Shown one piece after another: positions 32,295 to 41,218 of a stretch of 45,152 nt of DNA. Each line of letters starts with the position of its first letter. The stretch's first letter is position 1. The notes under the pieces were generated by a model, which did not search any database, was not told the origin of the DNA, and saw only the letters and a program-made list of their open reading frames with translations. Position numbers and translations under genes: made by a program. This DNA is from Lachnospiraceae bacterium JC7 (GTDB lineage Bacteria; Bacillota; Clostridia; Lachnospirales; Lachnospiraceae). The stretch lies in contig ALYD01000026.1 in NCBI GenBank assembly GCA_000513555.1, positions 1 through 45,152 on the forward strand. The letters run 5' to 3'.

Positions 32295-33389
32295 CTATAT
32301 TTCAATTTTTTTCTGATTTGTCACCGCAATCAGGAACACAACGGCAATAAGTGCAATAACTGCCACCTGCCCTGCAGGTGAAGGACCTCCCACGGTTGCG
32401 GGAGCTGTTTCTGTAGCTGCTGCCGCTGCTGAACTTGCCAGACCGAAGTTATGGGCACATGCTGCGCCTATAAGCATTCCAATGACGGTAACACTGCTGT
32501 CTGCCGATCCCTGACCCGCAAGTATAAGCTGACGCATAGGACAGCCGCCTGCCAGTACTGCCGAAAATCCGACGAGATACATTCCAAGTATATTCCAGAT
32601 ATGCTGAGCATGAGCCACAGGCTGTCCTGTGAAGCTTAACTTGAAGGATCCGTGAGCGATGTTAAAGATAAGCATTATAACAAAGAATCCCCCTAAAATA
32701 GACAGCAGACTGAAATCTCTCATGAGAAATACATCTCTTATGCTTCCAGCAAAACATACTCTGTTCTTCTGGGCTATGGCACCAAAAATCAAAGCCACAA
32801 CAAGTGTTATTAAAGCAGGTGCATGCATACTTCCGGGCCCTTTTTCACTGATGGCAAAAAGTGATGTGCAGATGCTAAGAATAAAAAGTACCAGAAGAGC
32901 TGCCGGGAGAACATATCCATCAGTGCTTGAAATCGAATTTGATCTGCCAAGAGAATAGCCTTTTTTCAGGAAAAATGTTCCCGTTCCCACGCCTCCTGCA
33001 AAGCCGATAAGAGCAATGTAGGCATTGAGATCACCTGCTGACATGCGAAGAAGCATTCTCAGTGGACATCCTAAAAATACAAGCGCTCCTACCATCATGG
33101 AAAAACCCAGAATAAAACGGATCATGGGTGCTGAGCCCCCGGTTGTTCTGTATTCTTTGGTTAACACCGAAATAATGAATGAACCCAATACGAATCCAAC
33201 TATCTCCGGTCGAAAATACTGCACAGGCGCAGCTGTATGAAGCTTCATGGCTCCTGCGATATCACGTATAAAACATGCCACACATATCGCCATGTTTCCG
33301 GGATTCCCCAGAAGTGCCAGTACGACGGCAAGAATGCCAAAAACGGCTCCTGTAAGGGCCAGTTTCCATTTTGAATCCAGTAAACTCAT
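32295..33389 (-). CDS. yedE: YedE-type sulfur/selenium transport membrane protein
   Basis: The 364-residue protein has about ten membrane helices and several conserved Cys: CVACFIRDIAGA, FLGCPLRMLLR, QKNRVCFAGSIRD and LAGGCPMRQLI. These repeated GCPxR and CFxGxxRD motifs mark the YeeE/YedE family; the selenium-associated branch carries FIRDI-type motifs. YeeE homologues import thiosulfate. The neighbours yedF and DUF3343 fit a sulfur or selenium uptake and relay unit. AAGGGG before the ATG supports the start. No selD or selA is in the window. Confidence 0.85.
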   Translation of the reverse strand: MSLLDSKWKLALTGAVFGILAVVLALLGNPGNMAICVACFIRDIAGAMKLHTAAPVQYFRPEIVGFVLGSFIISVLTKEYRTTGGSAPMIRFILGFSMMVGALVFLGCPLRMLLRMSAGDLNAYIALIGFAGGVGTGTFFLKKGYSLGRSNSISSTDGYVLPAALLVLFILSICTSLFAISEKGPGSMHAPALITLVVALIFGAIAQKNRVCFAGSIRDVFLMRDFSLLSILGGFFVIMLIFNIAHGSFKLSFTGQPVAHAQHIWNILGMYLVGFSAVLAGGCPMRQLILAGQGSADSSVTVIGMLIGAACAHNFGLASSAAAAATETAPATVGGPSPAGQVAVIALIAVVFLIAVTNQKKIEI

Positions 33390-33571
33390 ATTACCCCTTT
33401 CTTTTAAAACATCAGCCCGGTTTCTTTTGCCAATGCTTTATATCCCTTTTCTGTTCTGATATTTACTGACAAAATTGTATTAATTTTTTGCAATTTTGTT
33501 GTATCTTTAATAATTATTATACACATCAGAACTCTACTCTCCTAATTGTCATTCCTGATATGTTTCGTAGC

Positions 33572-33745
33572 TTATTTAAAAAGCTTATAGGCAGACAGAA
33601 CATAGCAGACATAATTCCTGTTAAGTTTTAAAGGGACAGCATCCTTAAAATCTGTGGAAACAGTTATATCACCTGAAACAACATACGTGGTCTCGGATAT
33701 AAAGCTGTATTGACGAAATAGCTTTCCTTGAAAAAACAAAAAATA
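33572..33745 (-). pseudogene. Possible gene remnant (C-terminal fragment)
   Basis: In the 404-bp gap 33390-33793 the minus strand carries an open frame ending at 33572 that reads protein-like: GKLFRQYSFISETTYVV, then SGDITVSTDFKDAVPLKLN and YVCYVLSAYKLFK. There is no ATG or ribosome binding site, and the frame begins inside A/T-rich DNA beside a terminator. I do not recognise the family. The rest of the gap (33390-33571) shows nothing clear beyond a likely yedE promoter region. Confidence 0.3.
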
Positions 33746-33760
33746 CTTATATATAAAAAT

Positions 33761-33786
33761 GGAGATCGGTTCATATCCCGATCTCC
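33761..33786 (-). terminator. Intrinsic terminator of the YkvI-like gene
   Basis: In the minus direction GGAGATCGG pairs with CCGATCTCC over an eight-base loop and is followed by ATTTTTATA. It starts seven bases after the stop codon at 33794. Confidence 0.85.
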
Positions 33787-33793
33787 TACTCTT

Positions 33794-35119
33794 TTAGTTT
33801 TCACTATCCATCATTTCGTTGACATTTTTCTGTATCTTCTTATCGTCTACAGACAGATGCTCATCCAGATATTTTTCTATATCATCTGTGTTTTCTATTA
33901 TCTTCTTTGCTGTTTCATGAATATCATTCTTAAGTGCGTCAGTTTCTGCGGGACTTACCTCACTTAAGTTTCTGAAAAGCTCTTTCTCCTTTTCAGTAAC
34001 ATGTATATCAGGATGCTGTTTCTTCAAAGATATACGTAGCATCTTACGTCTGAAAAACTTTTCTATGATGATGTCCTTTCGCTTTTGTATCCACGCAACA
34101 AATAGAATAATAAGCAGAAGGACTCCCATATATCCAAGTATAGGGTACATTATGGCTATAAGTGTTTTGAAGCCTCCGAAGCTTAAGACATAACCCGCTG
34201 CAACGACAGCAATCATGATGACGCGCATCTTTTTTGTACTGCCACCCGAAAATCTTCTGGCAATGGAATAATAAAGCGAAAAGGCAGTGTTGAAGATCAA
34301 TGAGAATACTGTGAAGGCGTATAATACTGCGAACCATGGATGTATGTTGTTAACGATTGCCAGCATAGGCATATCCGCATCTTTTACCCGATCTATATTT
34401 GCAAAAATGGAAAATGATGCCGCCAATACTATAACGCCGACCATAATTCCGCCGAGTGTACCTCCCTTTTCGGCTATACCTATTCTTACAACCGCACCTC
34501 CAAGTATAAATGCCATGGAAACACCTGTCATGGCACATAGAGCATAATAGTTGATAACAGAAAGAAATACGTTATTCATAGCAGGCTTTATGGTCCTTGC
34601 CGCAGCATCAAGAGCCGTAAAATCATATGATTTTCCTATAAACGTGTAGGCCGTTATGGATAGTAACATAACGATGATGACAGGTGTGAAGATTCCAAGG
34701 ACCCCTGTGATCTTATCAAAATCCAGAAAGGCTACGATCACTATAAGGATAGAACATATAAGAGCCCCTATTCCGGAAGGTATGCCGAACTGCTGATTAA
34801 GATTCGATCCTGCTCCTGCCACCATGACGAATCCCATAACGAAGCTTCCGATAACCAGAACTATGTCTAAAAGTCTGGTGAAAAAAGGATGGGCAATCTG
34901 AGAGAAAACCTCTTCATGATTATCTGCCCGGTAATAACATCCAAAGGTCACCATTATCCTGCCGAAAAAAGCATTGAGAACTCCCAAAAGAAAAACTCCG
35001 AAAAGTCCAAGTTTCCCGAAACAGAGAAAGTACTGAAGCAGATCCTGTCCGCTGGAAAGACCCGCACCTATAATTACACCAATGTATGCAAACGCGATTT
35101 TCCAATACTGATATTTCAA
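33794..35119 (-). CDS. YkvI-like membrane transporter (TTG start)
   Basis: The 441-residue protein has ten hydrophobic segments in residues 1-350 with the opening AYIGVIIGAGLSSGQDLLQYF, characteristic of the YkvI/COG3949 family in the amino-acid/APC transporter group. A charged cytoplasmic tail of about 95 residues follows, with helical segments (TEKEKELFRNL, DDIEKYLDEHLSVDD). The start codon is TTG at 35119, with AGGAGGAG seven bases upstream and no in-frame ATG before the first helix. The substrate is unknown. It has its own terminator. Confidence 0.78.
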   Translation of the reverse strand: MKYQYWKIAFAYIGVIIGAGLSSGQDLLQYFLCFGKLGLFGVFLLGVLNAFFGRIMVTFGCYYRADNHEEVFSQIAHPFFTRLLDIVLVIGSFVMGFVMVAGAGSNLNQQFGIPSGIGALICSILIVIVAFLDFDKITGVLGIFTPVIIVMLLSITAYTFIGKSYDFTALDAAARTIKPAMNNVFLSVINYYALCAMTGVSMAFILGGAVVRIGIAEKGGTLGGIMVGVIVLAASFSIFANIDRVKDADMPMLAIVNNIHPWFAVLYAFTVFSLIFNTAFSLYYSIARRFSGGSTKKMRVIMIAVVAAGYVLSFGGFKTLIAIMYPILGYMGVLLLIILFVAWIQKRKDIIIEKFFRRKMLRISLKKQHPDIHVTEKEKELFRNLSEVSPAETDALKNDIHETAKKIIENTDDIEKYLDEHLSVDDKKIQKNVNEMMDSEN

Positions 35120-35264
35120 TAAGCAACTCCTCCTTTTTCTGTATTCAATAATAACTTGCTATAATTCACAATATAGAAACAAGATCGTCATATAGGCTGT
35201 AACTATATGAATGATAACACAGAACGTATATTTTTACAAATCCGTCTCGCATTCGTGACCGTTT

Positions 35265-35347
35265 TTATCGCGTAAAAAAAGCCGGACAAGAATCCGGCAT
35301 TTCAACCGAACATCTTATCCGGCTCATTATTCCAAAAGAATAACTCA
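35265..35347 (-). repeat. Copy 2 of the ~85-bp terminator-like repeat
   Basis: This copy is a near match to 31503-31588 and includes the TGA stop codon of the AgrC-like kinase gene. On the minus strand GAGCCGGATAAG can pair with CTTGTCCGGCTT, or GCCGGA with TCCGGC over six bases, both followed by seven T. It works as the terminator of the kinase/regulator operon. Confidence 0.88.
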
Positions 35348-36973
35348 GCCTATTATCATCCTGACCTTGAAGCGCTTTTCCCCGGCAACGTACATGATCT
35401 CACTGTCAGTCTCCTCCACAAAGGCAAGGACACTTCTGGTGCCGATGCCGTGTCCATCCTCGTCCGTATAGGGATGACCGTCCTCATCAAGCTCTGCCTT
35501 CTTTTCGCAGGCATTTACTATCTCCAAAAGAAGCTGTTCCTTGTATCTTGCGGTAATGCCTATGAATCTGTCCTGCTCCGGGAGCTTCTCACAGGCGTGA
35601 ATGGCATTTTCTATCAGATTGCTGACAGCGATAGCCAGCTTCATATCATCCACACCGGGATCGGAAGGAATATTGGTCTTCACCTCAACTCTGATATTTT
35701 CTCTCTCCGCCACAGAAACATAATGGGTGATGGCGGCATTGACAGTTGTATTCTCGCAGTACTTGATCATAGAATGAGGTTCCTGGGAAAGCCGTTCGTT
35801 GAGACACTTTATGGCTTCATCAGCATTGCCCTCCTGAAGAAGTGAAAGAATCAGGGATTCAAAATGCCTTCTGTCATGACGCATGGCTCTATCCTGTTTC
35901 ATAAGCTCCTCAGTGGTGAGCAGTCTGTCCTTCATGGTACTGGCAGCCATCTGAAGTATCTCCGCATCAGCCTTCAATCTGTACTCATTTTTCTTTAACT
36001 CAGTGGAATCCACCATGGAATACAGTTTTCCCAGAATCTCTCCGCCTCCGGAAAGCTCATTATCTTCCGGTACGTAAATTCGATCATGAAGGTTAATTGT
36101 ATCCCCATGATCGATGGCATCCTTTATTTCATCTACTGCCTTTTGTGCATCTTCCTTCAATACCGGAAACAGTCTCAAAGCAGGCTCGTTGTAATACTGC
36201 ACCTTCCCATCATTATCAACAGCTATGACACCTTCCGAGAGCTTGTCTATCATGTAGTCTCTTGCAATATCTATTACACCCAGGAGATTACATCTGAAGA
36301 TAGCTATATACATAAATGCAGTGAGTATGACATTACCCATTATGGTCAGATCGAAATATCGTGAAACAGAGAATACCCCGGCTATCTGTGCTATGTAAAA
36401 CGAAGCCTGAATAAAAATTGCAGTTATTACTGTCCAATGTCTCCATCTCGCGACTATTCCCGTATGTTTTTTCAATGACCGGAAAAGCCATATGAAGGCA
36501 CATACGATATAAAAGACCTGCAGCTGCATGAGAAGGTGGTGGGCGATTCCATTATCACGATAGAACACAGGATACTGTCCATCCATACTAAAGCCTATAT
36601 TTTCATAATACAGGCTGTTATACTCCATGGTAAGTATAGTGATGTAAATGCCTACATGAATGACAGGAAGCACCTTTTTCACCAGCTCCGGCAGTCTGAT
36701 ATGGCAGAACTCCGCAGTGAACATAAAAAGAGAAAACGACAACCATACACGTCCCGCATAGGAGAACTTGAGCGCAGTCCTGAATGCTTCAAAGTTTGTG
36801 GAGCTGAACTGAAGAACATATCCCAGGCTGTTGATAAGACCCGAAACACAGCTGAATAGAAGATAAGCGTGAAGCCTGTTCTTCAAATTTCTGAATACTA
36901 TCCAGCATTCATAGAACAAAGCAAACACGCTTAAATATAGAATGAGTATCAATAGTGTATGAATATTAATCAT
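35345..36973 (-). CDS. AgrC-like sensor histidine kinase (7TM N-terminus, GHKL ATPase)
   Basis: The 542-residue protein has seven membrane helices (about 1-225), a PAS-like linker (about 235-330; DKLSEGVIAVDNDGKVQYYN), the phosphoacceptor motif MRHDRRHF (His near 367) and a GHKL ATPase with NLIENAIHACEK (N box) and DGHGIGTRSV (G box). This arrangement fits the peptide-quorum-type kinases that pair with LytTR regulators. It overlaps the regulator gene by four bases. The extracellular signal is not visible; no AgrD-like peptide gene was found nearby. Confidence 0.85.
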   Translation of the reverse strand: MINIHTLLILILYLSVFALFYECWIVFRNLKNRLHAYLLFSCVSGLINSLGYVLQFSSTNFEAFRTALKFSYAGRVWLSFSLFMFTAEFCHIRLPELVKKVLPVIHVGIYITILTMEYNSLYYENIGFSMDGQYPVFYRDNGIAHHLLMQLQVFYIVCAFIWLFRSLKKHTGIVARWRHWTVITAIFIQASFYIAQIAGVFSVSRYFDLTIMGNVILTAFMYIAIFRCNLLGVIDIARDYMIDKLSEGVIAVDNDGKVQYYNEPALRLFPVLKEDAQKAVDEIKDAIDHGDTINLHDRIYVPEDNELSGGGEILGKLYSMVDSTELKKNEYRLKADAEILQMAASTMKDRLLTTEELMKQDRAMRHDRRHFESLILSLLQEGNADEAIKCLNERLSQEPHSMIKYCENTTVNAAITHYVSVAERENIRVEVKTNIPSDPGVDDMKLAIAVSNLIENAIHACEKLPEQDRFIGITARYKEQLLLEIVNACEKKAELDEDGHPYTDEDGHGIGTRSVLAFVEETDSEIMYVAGEKRFKVRMIIG

Positions 36974-37689
36974 AGTCTGTAATCCAGATACCTTTCAGCA
37001 ACTTCTGCGTAACGGCTTTTTGAGACCGGAACTTCTTCTTTATTCCGAAGAGTGATGGAGGTTTTGGTCAGCTTGTCTATAGCTGCTATATTGACAGCGA
37101 TGGATTCATGACATCGCACAAAATAATCCGAAGAAATATTGTCCTCCATGTACTCAGAAAAACCGATCCTGAGTGTCGGAGTCTGTACCTCTTCGCCATT
37201 TGATAGATGGAAAAAAACCACGTGATTCCTGTAATCCACATACATTAGATCCCGGGTCCTGATCGTTCTGTATCCTCCCTTTATCTTTACTGTAAGAGAT
37301 TCTTCATCCTCCTCTTTCACTCTTGAAAGAGCAAGGTCCAAAGTGGCAAACAGTTTATCCCTGTCCACCGGCTTCATAATATAGTTTATGGGATTCACAT
37401 CGAATGATTCCAATGCATAGGAACTCTCAGATGTGGCGAAAATGATCTGTGCCTCAGGCTGATTCCATCTAAGCTCTCTCGCTGCTTCGATACCTGTAAC
37501 CATGGGCATGACTATGTCCAGAATGTAGATATGAGGTCTGTACTCCTCACATTCGGTTATCAATGTATCAGGATGATCAAAGGAACGGACTTCAGCTTCG
37601 AGGCCTCTGTCATTTAGATACTCCCGAAGAAAACCGCAGACATTTTCGCGGTCATTTCTATCATCATCACAAACTGCTATTCGAACCAT
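36970..37689 (-). CDS. LytTR-type response regulator
   Basis: The 239 residues carry a receiver domain (CDDD acidic pocket near 8-10, phosphoacceptor Asp in YILDIVMP near 57, Lys in YIMKPVD) and a C-terminal LytTR DNA-binding domain (about 135-235; RTRDLMYVDYRNHVVFF, YFVRCHESIAVN). It is the partner of the AgrC-like kinase, whose ATG overlaps its end by four bases. A TATAAT box lies about 65 bases before the ATG. LytTR proteins bind two direct repeats in target promoters; I could not find a convincing pair here. Confidence 0.88.
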   Translation of the reverse strand: MVRIAVCDDDRNDRENVCGFLREYLNDRGLEAEVRSFDHPDTLITECEEYRPHIYILDIVMPMVTGIEAARELRWNQPEAQIIFATSESSYALESFDVNPINYIMKPVDRDKLFATLDLALSRVKEEDEESLTVKIKGGYRTIRTRDLMYVDYRNHVVFFHLSNGEEVQTPTLRIGFSEYMEDNISSDYFVRCHESIAVNIAAIDKLTKTSITLRNKEEVPVSKSRYAEVAERYLDYRL

Positions 37690-37817
37690 AAAAAGCTATA
37701 TACCCCCGATTTGTCGCGATCTTTTTCATGTCGAAAATATAAATCACCTTTTTTATTATATCGCTTTACCTGATATGAAAATACTCTTCTATCCTGATTT
37801 TTTCCTTATCTCAAAGC

Positions 37818-37851
37818 TTTCCCGACACAGTCATGAAAATGTGTCGGGAAA
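37818..37851 (-). terminator. Hairpin terminator of the CPBP protease gene
   Basis: TTTCCCGACACA and TGTGTCGGGAAA pair perfectly over a ten-base loop, ten bases after the stop at 37861. The T-run on the minus side is short. Confidence 0.7.
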
Positions 37852-37860
37852 TTCGATATC

Positions 37861-38706
37861 CTATACATTTGATATGGCAGGCTTACGGCTCGCTACAGTT
37901 TTAAAATCACTGAATACTATCGCCAAAATACCGAATATGATCATGACAACCACAGCTTCCGTATTTGTGACATCTCTGTTTAAGACCTTCGGAACAAGGA
38001 CACTTAAAGAATTATTCAGCACATGAACAAGTATGGCCGGAATTACAGAGTCAAACTTATATGCCAGATATGCAAGCAATATAGAAATAGGAATTACATA
38101 TAAACTCTGAAGAGGATTAAGGTGCATGATCGCAAACAGAATCATCGTCAGGATGATACATCCCCACATTCCAAATGCTTTTCTCGAATACTTAAGCGTA
38201 ACCCCTCTGAAAGCAAGCTCCTCTGCCACAGGTGCCAAAAGCATGATAGTTATCATACCGTACAAAGTATCTGTATCAAGAGCAGTACTCATTATACTGT
38301 CAAATATATCTAAAGACATCGGCCAGAGAGCTGCCACAGTATGGCTTATCAGAAGTGCAAGAGAGAATATCGCTACAGTCGAACAAATTATAAATGCCAA
38401 TGTCTTCGGCCTTGCAACTTTGGATATACCGGAAATGTATGTTCCATTCTGTTTATCTTTTTTTACATATTCAAAGTAATACCATGGTCCGAATGCGATG
38501 ATGCAAAGAACTTCTGATGCACAGAGAATGATTGGTGTCACCTCTTTTATGGCCTCTTCATAAACGAAGTTTTCTCCGTATTTTGTGACAGCCATGTCTA
38601 TCGCTCCGATAGCACCTATTACACCGGCTATGAACTGTACCAAAAGAAACAGAACCAGAATCATCGTTCCAAAGCCAACTGCTTTGAATTTACTTGTTTT
38701 TTCCAT
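37861..38706 (-). CDS. CPBP family intramembrane glutamic protease
   Basis: The ATG at 38706 has AGGAGG nine bases upstream and gives 281 residues; the frame to 38739 is less likely. Eight hydrophobic segments are visible. All three CPBP/Abi motifs are intact: EELAFR (EExxxR), FAIMH (FxxxH) and HVLNN (HxxxN). Bacterial members process small peptides such as bacteriocin or quorum-signal precursors, or give immunity. It lies 171 bp upstream of the LytTR/AgrC-like pair on the same strand, so a role in maturing the signal for that pair is possible but not shown. Confidence 0.87.
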   Translation of the reverse strand: MEKTSKFKAVGFGTMILVLFLLVQFIAGVIGAIGAIDMAVTKYGENFVYEEAIKEVTPIILCASEVLCIIAFGPWYYFEYVKKDKQNGTYISGISKVARPKTLAFIICSTVAIFSLALLISHTVAALWPMSLDIFDSIMSTALDTDTLYGMITIMLLAPVAEELAFRGVTLKYSRKAFGMWGCIILTMILFAIMHLNPLQSLYVIPISILLAYLAYKFDSVIPAILVHVLNNSLSVLVPKVLNRDVTNTEAVVVMIIFGILAIVFSDFKTVASRKPAISNV

Positions 38707-38766
38707 ATTTGTTTGCCTCCTTGTTTTTTGCATAGTCATACGGTGTCTATTTTTTCACACAAATAT

Positions 38767-38789
38767 AAAAAAGAAAGTTCTTCTTTTTT
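38767..38789 (-). terminator. A/T-rich hairpin behind the small Cys protein gene
   Basis: AAAAAAGAA and TTCTTTTTT pair over a five-base loop, 11 bases after the stop at 38801. The weak A/T stem makes the terminator call uncertain. Confidence 0.4.
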
Positions 38790-38800
38790 AATTATTTATT

Positions 38801-39007
38801 TCACTTCATGATCTTCTTAGGCCACTTGCAGATCCCCACCTCCAAAGCTCTTTCCTCGCTTATGTGAAAATCCGCATATTTACAGTACCAGCATCCCTTT
38901 ATGGATGGAATCGCATCTTCTCTCGGTGTATAAGCCGGACATATGTCCTCCGGCCAGACACTTCCCTCTCTCTTGGGCACATCATATTCCTTTGCATTAT
39001 GTTCCAT
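38801..39007 (-). CDS. Small conserved cysteine protein
   Basis: The ATG at 39007 has GGAG six bases upstream and gives 68 residues. The sequence KREGSVWPEDICPAYTPRED, then GCWYCKYADFH and VGICKWPKK, has four Cys in a CxnCxxCxnC order that could bind a metal. It resembles short uncharacterised clostridial proteins. No function can be given. It is a single gene between the CPBP protease and a terminator pointing from aspA. Confidence 0.6.
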   Translation of the reverse strand: MEHNAKEYDVPKREGSVWPEDICPAYTPREDAIPSIKGCWYCKYADFHISEERALEVGICKWPKKIMK

Positions 39008-39113
39008 CTTGATCTCCATTACGCAGACATATCTTTTGCGGTACAAATTCTGATAACAATATCTGAAATATATATTTTCGATTTAACTGTATCTATATTA
39101 CCGCCTGCAATAA

Positions 39114-39150
39114 AAAACAGACCGCTCTTTCACAGATAACGGTCTGTTTT
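39114..39150. terminator. Terminator downstream of aspA
   Basis: AAAACAGACCG pairs with CGGTCTGTTTT over a 15-base loop, with A and T tracts on both sides, so it can act in both directions. It is separated from the aspA stop by the four tandem repeats. Confidence 0.8.
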
Positions 39151-39152
39151 AC

Positions 39153-39208
39153 ACTGTATTTATATTACTGTATTTATATTACTGTATTTATATTACTGTA
39201 TTTATATT
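39153..39208. repeat. Four exact tandem copies of a 14-bp unit
   Basis: ACTGTATTTATATT is repeated four times without a mismatch (39153-39166, 167-180, 181-194, 195-208). The last copy overlaps the stop codon of aspA by two bases. Such perfect short tandem arrays gain and lose copies easily by slippage; here that would change the 3' untranslated region between aspA and its terminator. Confidence 0.95.
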
Positions 39209-40712
39209 ATTTCTTTTCCTGAAGCTTTCCCATGAGTTTCTTCCCTGAAATACCCGGCTCTGTCATGTTTACAGGATCAAGGATCTCAGCGATCTCCTCC
39301 TCTGTGAGGATCTTTTCTTCCATTACTATCTCTCTTACGGACTTATTAAGCTTAAGTGCCTTTTTAGCGATATCTGAAGATTTCTGATATCCGAGATGCG
39401 GGCTCAGTGCAGTGATAATGCCTACACTGTTCTCTACCAGATACTTACAACGCTCTTCATTTGCCGTGATACCGGATACACAGTTATCAACAAATGTCTC
39501 AACAGCAAATCCAAGTGTATCTATGGACTGGAACAGGTTATAGAAAATAATCGGCTCAAAGGCATTGAGCTCCAGCTGACCTGCTTCAGCTGCCATGGTT
39601 ATGGTCATATCATTTCCGATAACATTAAATGCAACCTGATTGACAACTTCCGGAATTACAGGATTTACCTTACCGGGCATAATGGATGAGCCGTTCTGCT
39701 TTGCCGGAAGATTTATCTCTCCGAATCCTGCACGGGGACCTGAAGACATAAGACGCAGGTCATTGGCTATCTTCGAGAGAGTTACTGCACATGCCTTGAC
39801 AGCACCTGAAACCGCAACAAACGGATCCAGATTCTGGGTCGCATCAATAAGATCAAATGCCTGAATAAAATCAAGATCCGACACTTCATTTAAAACAGGA
39901 ATGATCCTGCGAAGATATGCTTCGTCAGCATTGATACCTGTACCTATTGCGGTACCTCCCATATTAAGTGATTTCATCTCATCAAGTGCCTTGTCCATAC
40001 GGTTTATATCTCGCATGACAGCATCAGCGTATGCCTTGAATTCCTGTCCGAGACGTATAGGTACAGCGTCCTGCATCTGTGTACGTCCCATCTTGATAAC
40101 ATGATTAAGCTCCTTTGCTTTCAGCAGAAGTGCTTCATGAAGTCTGAGTATCTGCACTTTCAGATTCTTGAGAAGACGTATGGTAGTCATTTTTCCGGCC
40201 GTAGGGATAACATCGTTTGTTGACTGGCCTAAGTTTACATGATCGTTTGGATGAACGATGCTGTAATCTCCCTTCTGACCACCCATGATCTCGATGGCAC
40301 GGTTTGCGATAACCTCGTTGGCATTCATGTTCAGAGAGGTTCCCGCACCGCCCTGAATAGGATCCACGATAAAGTCGTTTCTGAATTTTCCTGCAAGGAT
40401 CTCATCACAGGCATTAACTATAGCTTCCGTGACTTTACGATCCAAAAGCCCTATTTCGCAGTTAGTTATGGCTGCCGCTTTTTTGATATACGCAAGACTG
40501 TTCACTATCTCAGGATGCATGGTAAGTCCGGTGATTCTGAAATTCTCTGCAGCACGAAGAGTCTGCACACCGTAATACACACCAACAGGGACTTCCTTGT
40601 CTCCTATGGAGTCATGTTCGATTCTGTATTCGATATTATTCATCTTTACAGTTTTTACTTCATTTTTTCCGGCACGTTTACCAACAGTGCTCTCCATAAA
40701 TCCTCTTGCCAT
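39207..40712 (-). CDS. aspA: Aspartate ammonia-lyase
   Basis: The 501-residue protein shows the aspartase/fumarase signature GSSIMPGKVNPVIPEVVNQ with the catalytic Ser loop, plus aspartase-typical GVYYGVQTLRAAENF, RTQMQDAVP and the ending DPVNMTEPGI. These favour aspartase over class II fumarase. It converts L-aspartate to fumarate and ammonia. AAGGAG seven bases before the first ATG supports the start, which adds about 24 residues before the usual beginning (YRIEHDSIGD). It follows ybjQ by 51 bp on the same strand and may be co-transcribed. Confidence 0.88.
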   Translation of the reverse strand: MARGFMESTVGKRAGKNEVKTVKMNNIEYRIEHDSIGDKEVPVGVYYGVQTLRAAENFRITGLTMHPEIVNSLAYIKKAAAITNCEIGLLDRKVTEAIVNACDEILAGKFRNDFIVDPIQGGAGTSLNMNANEVIANRAIEIMGGQKGDYSIVHPNDHVNLGQSTNDVIPTAGKMTTIRLLKNLKVQILRLHEALLLKAKELNHVIKMGRTQMQDAVPIRLGQEFKAYADAVMRDINRMDKALDEMKSLNMGGTAIGTGINADEAYLRRIIPVLNEVSDLDFIQAFDLIDATQNLDPFVAVSGAVKACAVTLSKIANDLRLMSSGPRAGFGEINLPAKQNGSSIMPGKVNPVIPEVVNQVAFNVIGNDMTITMAAEAGQLELNAFEPIIFYNLFQSIDTLGFAVETFVDNCVSGITANEERCKYLVENSVGIITALSPHLGYQKSSDIAKKALKLNKSVREIVMEEKILTEEEIAEILDPVNMTEPGISGKKLMGKLQEKK

Positions 40713-40763
40713 AACAGCTCTCCTTTTAAAACTATTCTATAAATTTAAAGCCTGATCTACTAA

Positions 40764-41075
40764 TCATATGAACTTTACAGCAGTGCCGTATGCCATTATC
40801 TCAGCCGCGCTCTGCATAACTGAAGCTGATGAAAATCTGATTCCGACGATGGCATCTGCTCCAAGAGCATCTGCTTCCTTAACCATTCTTTCTGTAGCAA
40901 GAGATCTTGCTTTCCCCATCATTTCGTTGTAGCTTCCGAGCTCTCCACCCACCAGGGTCTTCAATCCCGATCCGATATCCTTAAATGCATTGACTGTCTG
41001 AATAGTACTGCCCTTCACCAGTCCCAGCATTTCAAGTTCCTTGCCCGTGATGGTTTCTGTTGTGACTAAAAGCAT
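40764..41075 (-). CDS. ybjQ: YbjQ family protein (DUF74)
   Basis: The ATG at 41075 has AGGAGG seven bases upstream and gives 103 residues, the usual size. The family signature is plain: ETITGKELEMLGLVKGSTIQ, then ARSLATERMVKEADALGADA and VGIRFSS. YbjQ forms a pentameric fold of unknown role. It is the first gene before aspA. No functional link is evident. Confidence 0.9.
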   Translation of the reverse strand: MLLVTTETITGKELEMLGLVKGSTIQTVNAFKDIGSGLKTLVGGELGSYNEMMGKARSLATERMVKEADALGADAIVGIRFSSASVMQSAAEIMAYGTAVKFI

Positions 41076-41218
41076 GTTCCGTCCTCCTAGTGTAAAAATA
41101 TATAATAAATTCAAAAAATTAATTTTCACTAACTCATAAGTGCAAAATATTCTTTTTATTTTATATCATTATATAACTTTTGCTTTTATAAAAAAATAGT
41201 TCTGCTCGTATATGCACA

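Noticed and set aside
39153..39208. CRISPR-like array
   Set aside because: The 14-bp units are directly joined with no spacers and there are no cas genes.
39207..40712. Class II fumarase
   Set aside because: The GVYYGVQT and DPVNMTEPGI segments and overall length agree better with aspartase.
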